DNA of 64,000 bases from Clostridium thermosuccinogenes (GTDB taxonomy: Bacteria > Bacillota > Clostridia > Acetivibrionales > DSM-5807): contig NZ_CP021850.1 in NCBI RefSeq assembly GCF_002896855.1, forward strand, positions 145,665 through 209,664, written 5' to 3'. A program made the position numbers and the translations under genes. The notes beneath the pieces are model-generated. The model did no database searches and was not told the origin of the DNA. It saw only the letters and a list, made by a program, of their open reading frames with translations. Below are positions 47,658 through 55,366 of the stretch, one piece after another (within the stretch, counting starts at the first letter, position 1; the number at the start of each line of letters is the position of its first letter).

Positions 47658-48682
47658 TTTACACCAGCACCCTCTTCCTGAACCTTTTCTGCTTTTTGAG
47701 CATCTTTATGCAACAGCCAGCAGGCGGCCTTATGATCGCCGGAAGCCTCAAAATAGGGAGGATTTTCCGTAAGACATATCTTCATGCAGTGAGAGCATCT
47801 CGGAGCAAACGGACATCCGGCAGGAGGATTCAAAAGATCCACAGGCGATCCTTCTATGGGCACAAGCTTTTCATATTTATCGGCGTTAAGCTTTGGAATA
47901 GACTTCAAAAGCCCCCAGGTATAAGGGTGCTTAGGCTTGTAGAAGATGTCGTTTATCGAGGCCTGTTCGACTATCCTTCCCGCATACATGACTATTACCT
48001 TGTCACAGATGTCGGATATGATGCCGAGGTCATGGGTTATCAGTATAACCGACATGTTGATTTTGTTTTTCAGTTCTTTAATCAATTCAAGAATTTGGGC
48101 CTGTATGGTTACATCAAGAGCAGTAGTAGGCTCATCGGCAATGAGCAGCTTTGGATTGCAGGAAAGAGCCATGGCTATCATTGCCCTCTGCCTCATACCT
48201 CCACTAAACTCATGAGGATATTGGTCAAGCCTCTTTTCAGGACTGGGTATCCCTACCAGGGAAAGCATCTCTATGGCTTTTTCCCGGGCTTCCTTTTTTG
48301 ATACCTTTTGGTGCTTCATGATGGCTTCCATCAATTGGTTCCCAATCTTGAACACCGGATTAAGAGAAGTCATGGGATCCTGGAATATCATACTGATTTC
48401 ATTGCCCCGGATTGACTGCATTTCTTTCTCATCCAATTCAAGGAGGTTTTTGCCATCAAAAGTGATGGTGCCGCCGATGATTTTTCCGGGAGGGCTGATA
48501 AGCCGCATAATGGCATAAGAGGATACACTCTTGCCACTGCCGGACTCGCCGACTATTCCCATAACCTCACCCTGGTTAAGACTGAAGGATACTCCGTTGA
48601 CAGCCTTAACCTCACCGGCCGGGGTGAAAAACGAAACTTTTAAATTATCTATATCAAGCAATTTTTTGGTATTTTTCGTCAT
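47654..48682 (-). CDS. oppD: Oligopeptide ABC transporter, ATP-binding protein OppD
   Basis: This 342-residue ATPase shows Walker [14 protein letters not shown], the signature [15 protein letters not shown] and Walker [13 protein letters not shown]. The C-terminal domain carries the family cysteines ([14 protein letters not shown]). It starts 24 bases after oppC and is coupled to oppF by overlap. Confidence 0.95.
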   Translation of the reverse strand: MTKNTKKLLDIDNLKVSFFTPAGEVKAVNGVSFSLNQGEVMGIVGESGSGKSVSSYAIMRLISPPGKIIGGTITFDGKNLLELDEKEMQSIRGNEISMIFQDPMTSLNPVFKIGNQLMEAIMKHQKVSKKEAREKAIEMLSLVGIPSPEKRLDQYPHEFSGGMRQRAMIAMALSCNPKLLIADEPTTALDVTIQAQILELIKELKNKINMSVILITHDLGIISDICDKVIVMYAGRIVEQASINDIFYKPKHPYTWGLLKSIPKLNADKYEKLVPIEGSPVDLLNPPAGCPFAPRCSHCMKICLTENPPYFEASGDHKAACWLLHKDAQKAEKVQEEGAGVK

Positions 48683-48706
48683 TTCGCTTCTCCTTAACCT
48701 TTCTAA

Positions 48707-49708
48707 TTACTTTTTCATTCTTGGATCGAGGGCATCCCTCAGACCGTCTCCCAGCAGGTTGAAGGCCAATATTATAATGCTGATAAATAATGCCGGAAAA
48801 ATCAATTGGTACGGATAAGAATATATACCGTTCATGGCGCTGGCCGTCAGAGAACCGAGGCTGGCCATGGGAGCATCAACGCCCAAGCCTATGAAGCTTA
48901 GGAACGATTCGGTAAATATGGCACTGGGTATCTCCAATGTGGCGGTAACTGTTATCTGACCTATGCTGTTAGGTATCAGGTGTTTGAATATTATCCGGCG
49001 GCTGCTGCCTCCCAAGGCTTTTGCCGCAGTGACATATTCCTGTTCCTTCAGGCTGAGCACCTGACCCCTCACAATTCGGGCCATGTCAACCCAGTACAGC
49101 AGTGCAAAGGTTATAAATATGCTTATGAGACCGGGTCCTATAGTGCTGAGATGCTTAAGCACGCCACTGGTGTTGAAAGCTTCCTTAAGAGGCTCTTTTA
49201 ACACGACTGACAGCAAAATAACCATGAGAGTTGAAGGGACTGCACTTAATACCTCAGCAAAACGCATCATTATGTTATCGACTTTGCCTCCGAAGTATCC
49301 TGCAATTGCTCCATATACGGTACCGATGACCAGGACCATTATGCTGGCAACAATACCGATGGAAAGGGATATCCTGGTACCATACAACACTCTTACAAAG
49401 AGGTCTCTTCCGAGATAGTCGGTGCCGAACCAGTGCTGCGCGTTGGGAGTCTGATGTTCTTCGCCCCTGAACTGGTCCGAATAGGAGTAAGGAGAGAGCA
49501 TTGGTCCTACTATCGCCAGCAAGGTGATCAATATGATCACATATAATGATATAATGGCTACCTTGTTGCTTTTCAGCTTTTTCCAAACATCTTTCCAGTA
49601 AGTAGTGGATTCCCTCATCACCACCAGTTGGGTTCTCTCTTCTTTGCTTGCCGGCTTGAAAAGCTCTTCCTTGATATTCAGTTCAACCTTATTTATATCT
49701 GAGTTCAC
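48707..49708 (-). CDS. oppC: Oligopeptide ABC transporter, permease OppC
   Basis: The 333-residue permease has an N-terminal extension, six predicted membrane helices and the EAA loop near the C-terminal part (YVTAAKALGGSSRRIIFKHLIPNS). HWFGTDYLGRDLFVRVLYG is typical of OppC/DppC. It follows oppB by 11 bases. Confidence 0.94.
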   Translation of the reverse strand: MNSDINKVELNIKEELFKPASKEERTQLVVMRESTTYWKDVWKKLKSNKVAIISLYVIILITLLAIVGPMLSPYSYSDQFRGEEHQTPNAQHWFGTDYLGRDLFVRVLYGTRISLSIGIVASIMVLVIGTVYGAIAGYFGGKVDNIMMRFAEVLSAVPSTLMVILLSVVLKEPLKEAFNTSGVLKHLSTIGPGLISIFITFALLYWVDMARIVRGQVLSLKEQEYVTAAKALGGSSRRIIFKHLIPNSIGQITVTATLEIPSAIFTESFLSFIGLGVDAPMASLGSLTASAMNGIYSYPYQLIFPALFISIIILAFNLLGDGLRDALDPRMKK

Positions 49709-49719
49709 TTCTATTCCTC

Positions 49720-50640
49720 CTATTTTTGCAGTTTTATTCTCGGATCAATAAATACATAAATAATATCAACAACAAGAGTCATCAAAATCAGAAGTGCTCC
49801 ATAGAAGATGGTGACACCCATAATAACCGAGTAGTCCCTGTTGGTGATGCTGTTTATGAAGTATCTTCCCAGTCCCGGGATTGTGAATATTTTTTCTACA
49901 ACGAAGCTACCGGTCATTATTCCTGCCATAAGAGGTCCGATGTAGGTAACAATGGGCAGTATCGAATTTTTCAGCGCATGCTTGAAAACCACCAGAAAAC
50001 TTGACAGCCCTTTGGCTCTTGCCGTGCGTATATAATCTTGATTTATGACTTCCAGCATGCTGGTTCTCATCATCCTTGCAATGAAAGCTGCAGGGAAGAA
50101 AGCCAGAGAAATAGACGGCAATATATAATGCTTTATCGATTTTAAGCCAACTATCGGCAGCCAGCGAAGGTTGACACCGAAAATTATCATGCCTACGGTG
50201 GCGATCACAAAGCCTGGTACGGCAATTCCAATCGTAGCTATGAGCATGATTACCCTGTCCTGCCAATGTCCTCTTTTAAGAGCTGCCAGCACTCCCATGG
50301 GTATTCCCATAAGAAGGGCGAGTATAACCGCAGCGCCGCCAAGCTTGGCAGAAGTCGGGAAAGATCTGGATATTATCTCGTTGACAGATGTGCCTATCTG
50401 GCTGTATGAAGGTCCGAGATCCAGCTTTATGAGACTTAAAAGATAATTTCCATATTGCACAACCAGCGGCTTGTCAAGGCCATACTTTTTATTAAGATTT
50501 TCAAGAATCTCCGGTTTTAGCGTTTTCTCACCTGTGAAAGGTCCTCCTGGAACTGCATGCATCAGGAAAAATGTTATGGTAACAATAAAAAATAACGTAA
50601 CCAGTGCGAAAGCTATCCTTTTCAAAATATACCTGTACAT
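49720..50640 (-). CDS. oppB: Oligopeptide ABC transporter, permease OppB
   Basis: The 306-residue permease opens the operon. It has six membrane helices, the typical N-terminus MYRYILKRIAFALVTLFFI, and the EAA loop YIRTARAKGLSSFLVVFKHAL. AGAGGT precedes the ATG. Transcription must start in the gap 50641-51280. Confidence 0.94.
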   Translation of the reverse strand: MYRYILKRIAFALVTLFFIVTITFFLMHAVPGGPFTGEKTLKPEILENLNKKYGLDKPLVVQYGNYLLSLIKLDLGPSYSQIGTSVNEIISRSFPTSAKLGGAAVILALLMGIPMGVLAALKRGHWQDRVIMLIATIGIAVPGFVIATVGMIIFGVNLRWLPIVGLKSIKHYILPSISLAFFPAAFIARMMRTSMLEVINQDYIRTARAKGLSSFLVVFKHALKNSILPIVTYIGPLMAGIMTGSFVVEKIFTIPGLGRYFINSITNRDYSVIMGVTIFYGALLILMTLVVDIIYVFIDPRIKLQK

Positions 50641-51280
50641 TTCAACACCTCTTATAAAGTTTACATAATGTATAAAAATAGCAGCAATATTTACGATTTT
50701 GCCATATAAAGCTTTAATATACTAAAGCTTATGGTAAAAAATATAACATCAGCTATTGCAGTATAATCAAGCATTTGGAGAGCTAAAACCGATTGAGGGC
50801 CGGATGCATATGGGAAAACCTTACATCCCTGTTTTTATATGCGCTTACATGCCCGTGAAAAATAAATATCCTTGCAAATGCATATTTATACGGCATTGGA
50901 AGCTCCTCTAAACTCGAAAAATTATACCATCATTAGTCCTAAATTTCAACTACATTTAGCAAATAAGTTATGTAAACAATATGGAAGCTATGGATAAAAC
51001 GCTGGATTTATGCGTCTTTCAGCTTAAAGGAGAGGTTGGAGGTTATTTTATACTTCCAAGGGAAATGTGGGAAAGCATGGTCTAAAATGAAGGAAAGCTG
51101 TTGGATTATTGCAGATAATAGGTATATATGGAATGGCTGGATTTTCATAGCATCATAAAAAAGCTGAAAAATATTCATAGAAGAGGTTGGAAAAGCGATG
51201 GGAAGAAAACGGCAAAAGATGAAAAAGAAGTAGAAAAACATTGATATTTTACGGGGGACAGAATATGCCCCCCAAAATAA
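50641..51280. other. 640-base region upstream of oppB with an 8-bp inverted repeat
   Basis: AAGCTTTA at 50709-50716 and TAAAGCTT at 50723-50730 are exact complements six bases apart, about 70 bases upstream of oppB, and could be an operator. The rest is AT-rich and should carry the opp promoter and the end of the lexA-like transcript. I see no gene with a convincing ribosome site. Confidence 0.4.
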
Positions 51281-51916
51281 TTAATATTTCATTATCATGC
51301 CAACAAGCTTACCGACGATGCTGACTTCATCGGTGGAGAAGATGTCTTTGCCAAGAAGGTCCAAATCCGCTACAAGCTTGATATATCCTGGAACATCAGC
51401 AGGATAGTATTTACGCAGCAAGGCATGGTTTTCATAAACGGCAAGAACAGTATCCCCTTCGGATAATTCAGCATCCCTGCAAACCAGCAGCATAATGTCT
51501 TCCTGATGGTTGCTTTCCGGCAGGATACAGTTTTTATAATCTACCAAAATACAGTTGTCATATTTTCCTAATATAGATGGTGAAAGAGGATGATAATGTA
51601 AAACATTGTAAACGCTTAAAAGATCATTTAAAGTGCGTTTGCTTACTTTTTTGACTTCGGGTACGAAGGTCGGCTTGAGATAATGGGAATCATTGGTGGC
51701 TAACTGTATGGACCTTGCCATTCCCACTTCCCTTTTTATAACGCCTTTCTTTTCCAGGCGGTTAAGTATGCCCTGTACGGCTCCCGGAGTCTTCTCGCCT
51801 GCCAGCTCGCCAATTTCCCTTACTGTGGGAGGGATGCCCTTCTCACGGATAAAAGCCTCTATTACCGAATAAACTTTCTTTTGCTTGCTGGTTAATGAAT
51901 TGAAATCAAAATTCAT
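51281..51916 (-). CDS. LexA-like repressor with degenerate protease domain
   Basis: The N-terminal domain (1-70) is a clear LexA winged helix: LTSKQKKVYSVIEAFIREKG, PPTVREIGELAG, GILNRLEKKGVIKRE. The C-terminal half keeps the end of the LexA fold (EGDTVLAVYENHALLRKYYP, VSIVGKLVGMI), but the landmarks of self-cleavage are gone. There is no Ala-Gly site, no GDSM serine motif, and the lysine of ATVKRF aligns with arginine in ALLRKYY. So it should bind DNA but not be inactivated by RecA. ATG 51916 follows AAAGGTG; a GTG nine bases upstream is in frame. It diverges from the tandem RNA pair. A true lexA is expected elsewhere. Confidence 0.78.
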   Translation of the reverse strand: MNFDFNSLTSKQKKVYSVIEAFIREKGIPPTVREIGELAGEKTPGAVQGILNRLEKKGVIKREVGMARSIQLATNDSHYLKPTFVPEVKKVSKRTLNDLLSVYNVLHYHPLSPSILGKYDNCILVDYKNCILPESNHQEDIMLLVCRDAELSEGDTVLAVYENHALLRKYYPADVPGYIKLVADLDLLGKDIFSTDEVSIVGKLVGMIMKY

Positions 51917-51966
51917 AGCAATCACCTTTCAGTTTTTTCTTTAGTTGAACCGGATTTTTGCTTAAC

Positions 51967-52231
51967 TTGTTGTGTCGGCATTTTAAAGCGTAAGTTCCGA
52001 GTTAAAGAGATAGCAGACTTGCTAAAAAGGCCAGGCAATTCCCTGCGCCAGGACATTTACCTTGGCCTTTTCTGCGCTAACATGGATGCCGCATCTTAAA
52101 AAAGGAACCCAAAAATGTGGCTTTTCATGTTAGCTCAGCACCGGGCTGTCAGCAAAGCTGATGCTTTGATAGCGTTGTCTAATATCTCTAGCGCTCTCCG
52201 TAACGATGTCTCCAAATAGCTGGCACAACAG
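51967..52231 (+). ncRNA. Structured RNA, copy 1 (unknown class)
   Basis: The ends pair over 13 bases (51967-51979 with 52219-52231, with three G-T pairs). Inside are an 11-bp helix (52025-52035 with 52061-52071) that carries a CCTG/CAGG hairpin, and a nine-plus-seven-bp hairpin (52076-52084 with 52126-52134; 52088-52094 with 52115-52121). Single-stranded blocks such as GTTCCGAGTTAAAGAG and GCAATTCCCTGCG are repeated in copy 2. Stems differ from copy 2 by compensatory changes (for example C-G to T-A at 52089/52120). No open frame of note is present. I cannot name the class. The strand is chosen from G-T pairs and from the iadA direction. Confidence 0.72.
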
Positions 52232-52336
52232 ATTAATTTACATAATACGCATAATAGTTTAACAGACTTAATTCGATTTTTCAAATAAATTAATTACATT
52301 ATAGTAAAATTAATCTAAACCTCAAAAGGAGACGCT

Positions 52337-52387
52337 ATGCCTGAATTTTTCGGCTTTGCGCCGCATTGGAGGTGGTTGGTTTGTTGA
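52337..52387 (+). CDS. Possible 16-residue peptide between the RNA copies
   Basis: AAAGGAG at 52325-52331 is five bases ahead of an ATG that reads MPEFFGFAPHWRWLVC and stops. The ribosome site is as good as those of the large genes here. The frame is flanked by CCTCAA and TTGAGG, which are complementary. It is rich in aromatic residues. The frame is too short to prove coding. Confidence 0.3.
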   Translation: MPEFFGFAPHWRWLVC

Positions 52388-52424
52388 GGTGGAAAATATT
52401 AGTATCACTTAGGGTATTAAATTT

Positions 52425-52452
52425 TTGCGATTGGATAATATTAATTTATAGC
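52425..52452 (+). promoter_or_regulatory. Possible promoter of RNA copy 2
   Basis: TTGCGA at 52425-52430, 16 bases, and TATAGC at 52447-52452 match the vegetative consensus at four of six bases each. Transcription would begin near 52459, exactly where the closing helix of copy 2 begins. This agreement supports the RNA boundary. Confidence 0.4.
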
Positions 52453-52458
52453 TTTAAC

Positions 52459-52805
52459 TTGTTGTGCTAGCATTTTCGATAGCGGAGTTCCGAGTTAAAG
52501 AGCTAGAATTGATAACAAACAATAAATTTATAGTAAATTAAGGTAGTTATCGATATAATTCGCCAATTTACAATTAGCGAATTACAAGCTTGGCAGAAGA
52601 TAAAGCAATTCCCTGCGTTCAGGTGATTTGCCTTATCCTCCACTTGGCTAACATGGATGTCGCATTTTGAAAAATAGAAAACAAGGAAATGCGACTTACC
52701 ATTTTAGCCAGCGTTGGACTATGTACAAGCTTGAAACTTTAGATTACGCTGTCTATACCTCTATTAGCTCTCCACAACGCTATCTCCAATTGGCTAGCAC
52801 ATCAA
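52459..52805 (+). ncRNA. Structured RNA, copy 2 (unknown class)
   Basis: This is the same architecture as copy 1. The closing helix pairs 52459-52471 with 52793-52805 (12 of 13 pairs). A stem GATAA/TTATC (52599-52603 with 52633-52637) replaces AAGGCCA/TGGCCTT of copy 1 while the CCTG/CAGG hairpin inside it is unchanged. The long hairpin is 52645-52655 with 52700-52710 plus nine perfect pairs 52659-52667 with 52687-52695. AGAGCTA at 52500 can pair with TAGCTCT near 52765, and GATAGCG near 52478 with CGCTATC near 52778. It is about 80 bases longer than copy 1 owing to an AT-rich insertion with its own small stems. It ends 34 bases before iadA, so it could also be a leader. Confidence 0.72.
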
Positions 52806-52839
52806 ATAGTATTAATAGATATAAAGACCAGGAGGACTT

Positions 52840-53991
52840 GTGTTTAAGCTGTTAAAAAACGGTCACTGTTTTACGCCTGGTGACGCAGGCAAAAAAGATA
52901 TATTGGTGGCTTATGGAACCATATGCAGGATGGAAGACTGGATCGGAGAGGATAATCTATGGGACGTGGAAGTGTTCGATTGCAGTGGGAAAATTGTCTG
53001 CCCCGGGCTTATAGATCAGCATGTGCACATAGTAGGAGGTGGTGGGGAGGAAGGCCCTGTAAGCAGGATACCTGAAATAATGCTGGGCGACATAATAAGC
53101 GCCGGTGTCACCACACTGGTGGGCGTGCTGGGAGTTGATGACATTACGAGAAATATAGCAGGGCTTTTGGCCAAGGCAAGGGCTATTGAGGCAGAAGGCC
53201 CTTCAACATATATTTATACGGGCAGCTATGGCATACCTACCGCTACTCTTACAGGCAAAGTCATATCAGATATTACCCTTATAGACAAAATCATAGGAGT
53301 GGGAGAGGTTGCTATTTCGGATTACCGGTCGTCCCATCCTGATATGCAGATGCTGAAAAGTCTGGCCTATGAGGCCAGAGTGGGAGGGCTGCTCGGTGCA
53401 AAAGCAGGAGTGGTTCATATACATGTAGGAGACGGATTTAAGGGCTTGACACCTCTGACCGATATGCTGGAGGATTCCGATTTCCCGATGGAAATGTTTG
53501 TCCCTACTCATCTAAACAGGAGTAAGAAGCTGTTCGAGCAGGCGGTGGAATATGCCGCCAAAGGAGGGAATATCGATCTTACCGCCGGAGAGTCTTCAGA
53601 AAAAGGATACAGCATACCGGATGCGATGGAGATGCTCATAGGCAGAGGTGTTGACATGCAAAAGGTAACGCTTTCCTCGGATGGCAACGGAAGCATGCCT
53701 TCCGGGCAGGGAGACAGCACCGGGGTAGGTAAGATGGTGCAGCTTTTGAATGACGTCAGAGCGTGCATTGTTGAAAAGAAGCTTGATGTCGGGACTGTTC
53801 TGCAAACAGTTACATCAAATGTGGCAAGGATATTAAAGCTATATCCGAAAAAAGGCATATTGTCGGTCGGGAGCGATGCGGACATCCTGGTTCTTGATGA
53901 GAAGGATTTAAGTCTGGATACCCTGTTTATAAAGGGTTCACCTTTTATCAAGCAGGGCAACATTATAAAAAAAGGAAGGTATGAAGGGTGA
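52840..53991 (+). CDS. iadA: Isoaspartyl dipeptidase
   Basis: IadA is a zinc amidohydrolase that splits beta-aspartyl dipeptides, including the beta-Asp-Arg released from cyanophycin. The 383-residue protein has the metal motif DQHVHIVGGGGEEGP (His at about 61 and 63), GVVHIHVGDG and LSSDGNGSMP with the aspartate near the end of the barrel. The GTG start at 52840 has AGGAGG at 52830-52835. It is upstream of a small membrane protein, cyanophycinase and cyanophycin synthetase, which supports a role in mobilising the polymer. Confidence 0.93.
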   Translation: MFKLLKNGHCFTPGDAGKKDILVAYGTICRMEDWIGEDNLWDVEVFDCSGKIVCPGLIDQHVHIVGGGGEEGPVSRIPEIMLGDIISAGVTTLVGVLGVDDITRNIAGLLAKARAIEAEGPSTYIYTGSYGIPTATLTGKVISDITLIDKIIGVGEVAISDYRSSHPDMQMLKSLAYEARVGGLLGAKAGVVHIHVGDGFKGLTPLTDMLEDSDFPMEMFVPTHLNRSKKLFEQAVEYAAKGGNIDLTAGESSEKGYSIPDAMEMLIGRGVDMQKVTLSSDGNGSMPSGQGDSTGVGKMVQLLNDVRACIVEKKLDVGTVLQTVTSNVARILKLYPKKGILSVGSDADILVLDEKDLSLDTLFIKGSPFIKQGNIIKKGRYEG

Positions 53992-53995
53992 TTTT

Positions 53996-54274
53996 ATGAA
54001 AGAAGCATACAGTTCACAAAAAACAAGGATAGCCGTCCGGGGAAGGAGCATAATGCTGATGGTGTTAGGATGGGTATCGGCAGTATTATCGGTATTCGTA
54101 TATCCTTTTATTTTTGGGTTTTTAGGAGTGGTGTCCGGCATACTGGCGTCCAAATATCAAAGCAAGGCCGGTTTGCCGCTGGTGGTAGCGAGCATAGCTC
54201 TTATGGCCGTTGGACTGATGTTTGGAAATAGTATCCTGGATTATGCGATGCAAATTTTTAATTACATGCGATAG
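53996..54274 (+). CDS. Small membrane protein (DUF4190-like)
   Basis: The 92-residue product has a polar N-terminus and two hydrophobic segments: LMVLGWVSAVLSVFVYPFIF with FGFLGVVSGILA, and LVVASIALMAVGLMFG. This resembles DUF4190-type proteins of unknown function. ATG 53996 is five bases after the iadA stop with GAAGGG ahead; ATG 53981 would overlap iadA. Its place between iadA and cphB suggests cotranscription, but a role with cyanophycin is only a guess. Confidence 0.65.
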   Translation: MKEAYSSQKTRIAVRGRSIMLMVLGWVSAVLSVFVYPFIFGFLGVVSGILASKYQSKAGLPLVVASIALMAVGLMFGNSILDYAMQIFNYMR

Positions 54275-54467
54275 ATTTTGAATAAGACTGAAAGTAGAGG
54301 TAAAAATAAACAATATTAGCCGGTGAGATTTTGTGTTCCTGGGAAAAATGACAGCATCCGGATAAAAAGACGCACCGGAAGGATACGGCTGCTTTTTGCA
54401 TATGCACGTTGCGTCAGTGTACTGATTATGCAGATTGATATAATTTGACTTTTAACGGAGGATATAA

Positions 54468-55289
54468 ATGGATGAAAAAGTGAAGGGAAATCTCATTATC
54501 ATAGGAGGAGCGGAAGATAAATATGGTGAAAGCAAAATATTAAAACAGGTGGTTGAGGTTGCCGGAGGAGCCGATGCCAGTATAATGGTGCTGACTACTG
54601 CAACGGAAAAACCGATGGAAGTGGGAAATGAATATAAAAGAGTATTCGAGAGGCTGGGAGTCAAAAATATAGAAATACTGGACATAAGCTCCAGAACCGA
54701 AGCAGATAGAGATGATTATGCCCAAAGGATAGGTAAATGTACGGGTATCTTCTTTACCGGAGGAGACCAGCTTAGAATCACGAGCATTCTGGGGGGCACA
54801 AAAGTTCATCAGGCCCTGCAGGATGCACATTTGAAGGGAGCCGCAATAATAGGCACCAGTGCCGGGGCTTCGGTTATGAGCGCTACAATGATTGTCGACG
54901 GCGACAACAATGAGCCTGCCAGAAAATGCACTCTAAAAATGGCCCCCGGTCTGGGCTTATTGGAAGGAGCCATAATAGACCAGCATTTTGAACAGCGGGG
55001 AAGGATTGGAAGGCTTCTGTGCGGAGTGGCAGAAAATCCGTATATTCTTGGGATTGGAATAGATGAGGACACAGCAATCCAGGTTTTCCCCGATGCCCAT
55101 CTGGAAGTGCTGGGGACTAACGCCGTTACAATTATTGACGGTACCTCAATTAAAAATTCCAATGTCTCGGAGCTGAAGCCGGATGAAATCCTGGCAATAA
55201 CCAACGTTACATTGCATGTGCTCCCCCGTGGATATGGATTTGATATGAAAAATAGAAAAGTACTAACTTATGATGAAATCAAAGGATAG
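54468..55289 (+). CDS. cphB: Cyanophycinase
   Basis: CphB is a cytoplasmic serine hydrolase (family S51) that cuts cyanophycin into beta-Asp-Arg. The 273-residue product shows the nucleophile motif GTSAGASVMS (Ser near 131), FFTGGDQLRI and the downstream LLEGAIIDQHFEQRGRIGRL. CGGAGG precedes the ATG. It is followed 77 bases later by cphA. The dipeptide product would go to IadA encoded upstream. Confidence 0.95.
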   Translation: MDEKVKGNLIIIGGAEDKYGESKILKQVVEVAGGADASIMVLTTATEKPMEVGNEYKRVFERLGVKNIEILDISSRTEADRDDYAQRIGKCTGIFFTGGDQLRITSILGGTKVHQALQDAHLKGAAIIGTSAGASVMSATMIVDGDNNEPARKCTLKMAPGLGLLEGAIIDQHFEQRGRIGRLLCGVAENPYILGIGIDEDTAIQVFPDAHLEVLGTNAVTIIDGTSIKNSNVSELKPDEILAITNVTLHVLPRGYGFDMKNRKVLTYDEIKG

Positions 55290-55366
55290 ATATTGTTGCG
55301 GCACAGGAAGTCTGATGACGGCTTCCTGGCATGACAATATTTTAACGACTTTTAGGAGGATAAAAA

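Noticed and set aside
51008..51241. Minus-strand frame of 77 codons rich in phenylalanine between oppB and the lexA-like gene
   Set aside because: There is no ribosome site and the composition is that of antisense A/T-rich DNA.
51926..51966. Autoregulatory LexA box of the GAAC-N4-GTTC type
   Set aside because: Only a single half-site (GAAC at 51947) is seen; the second half is not present.
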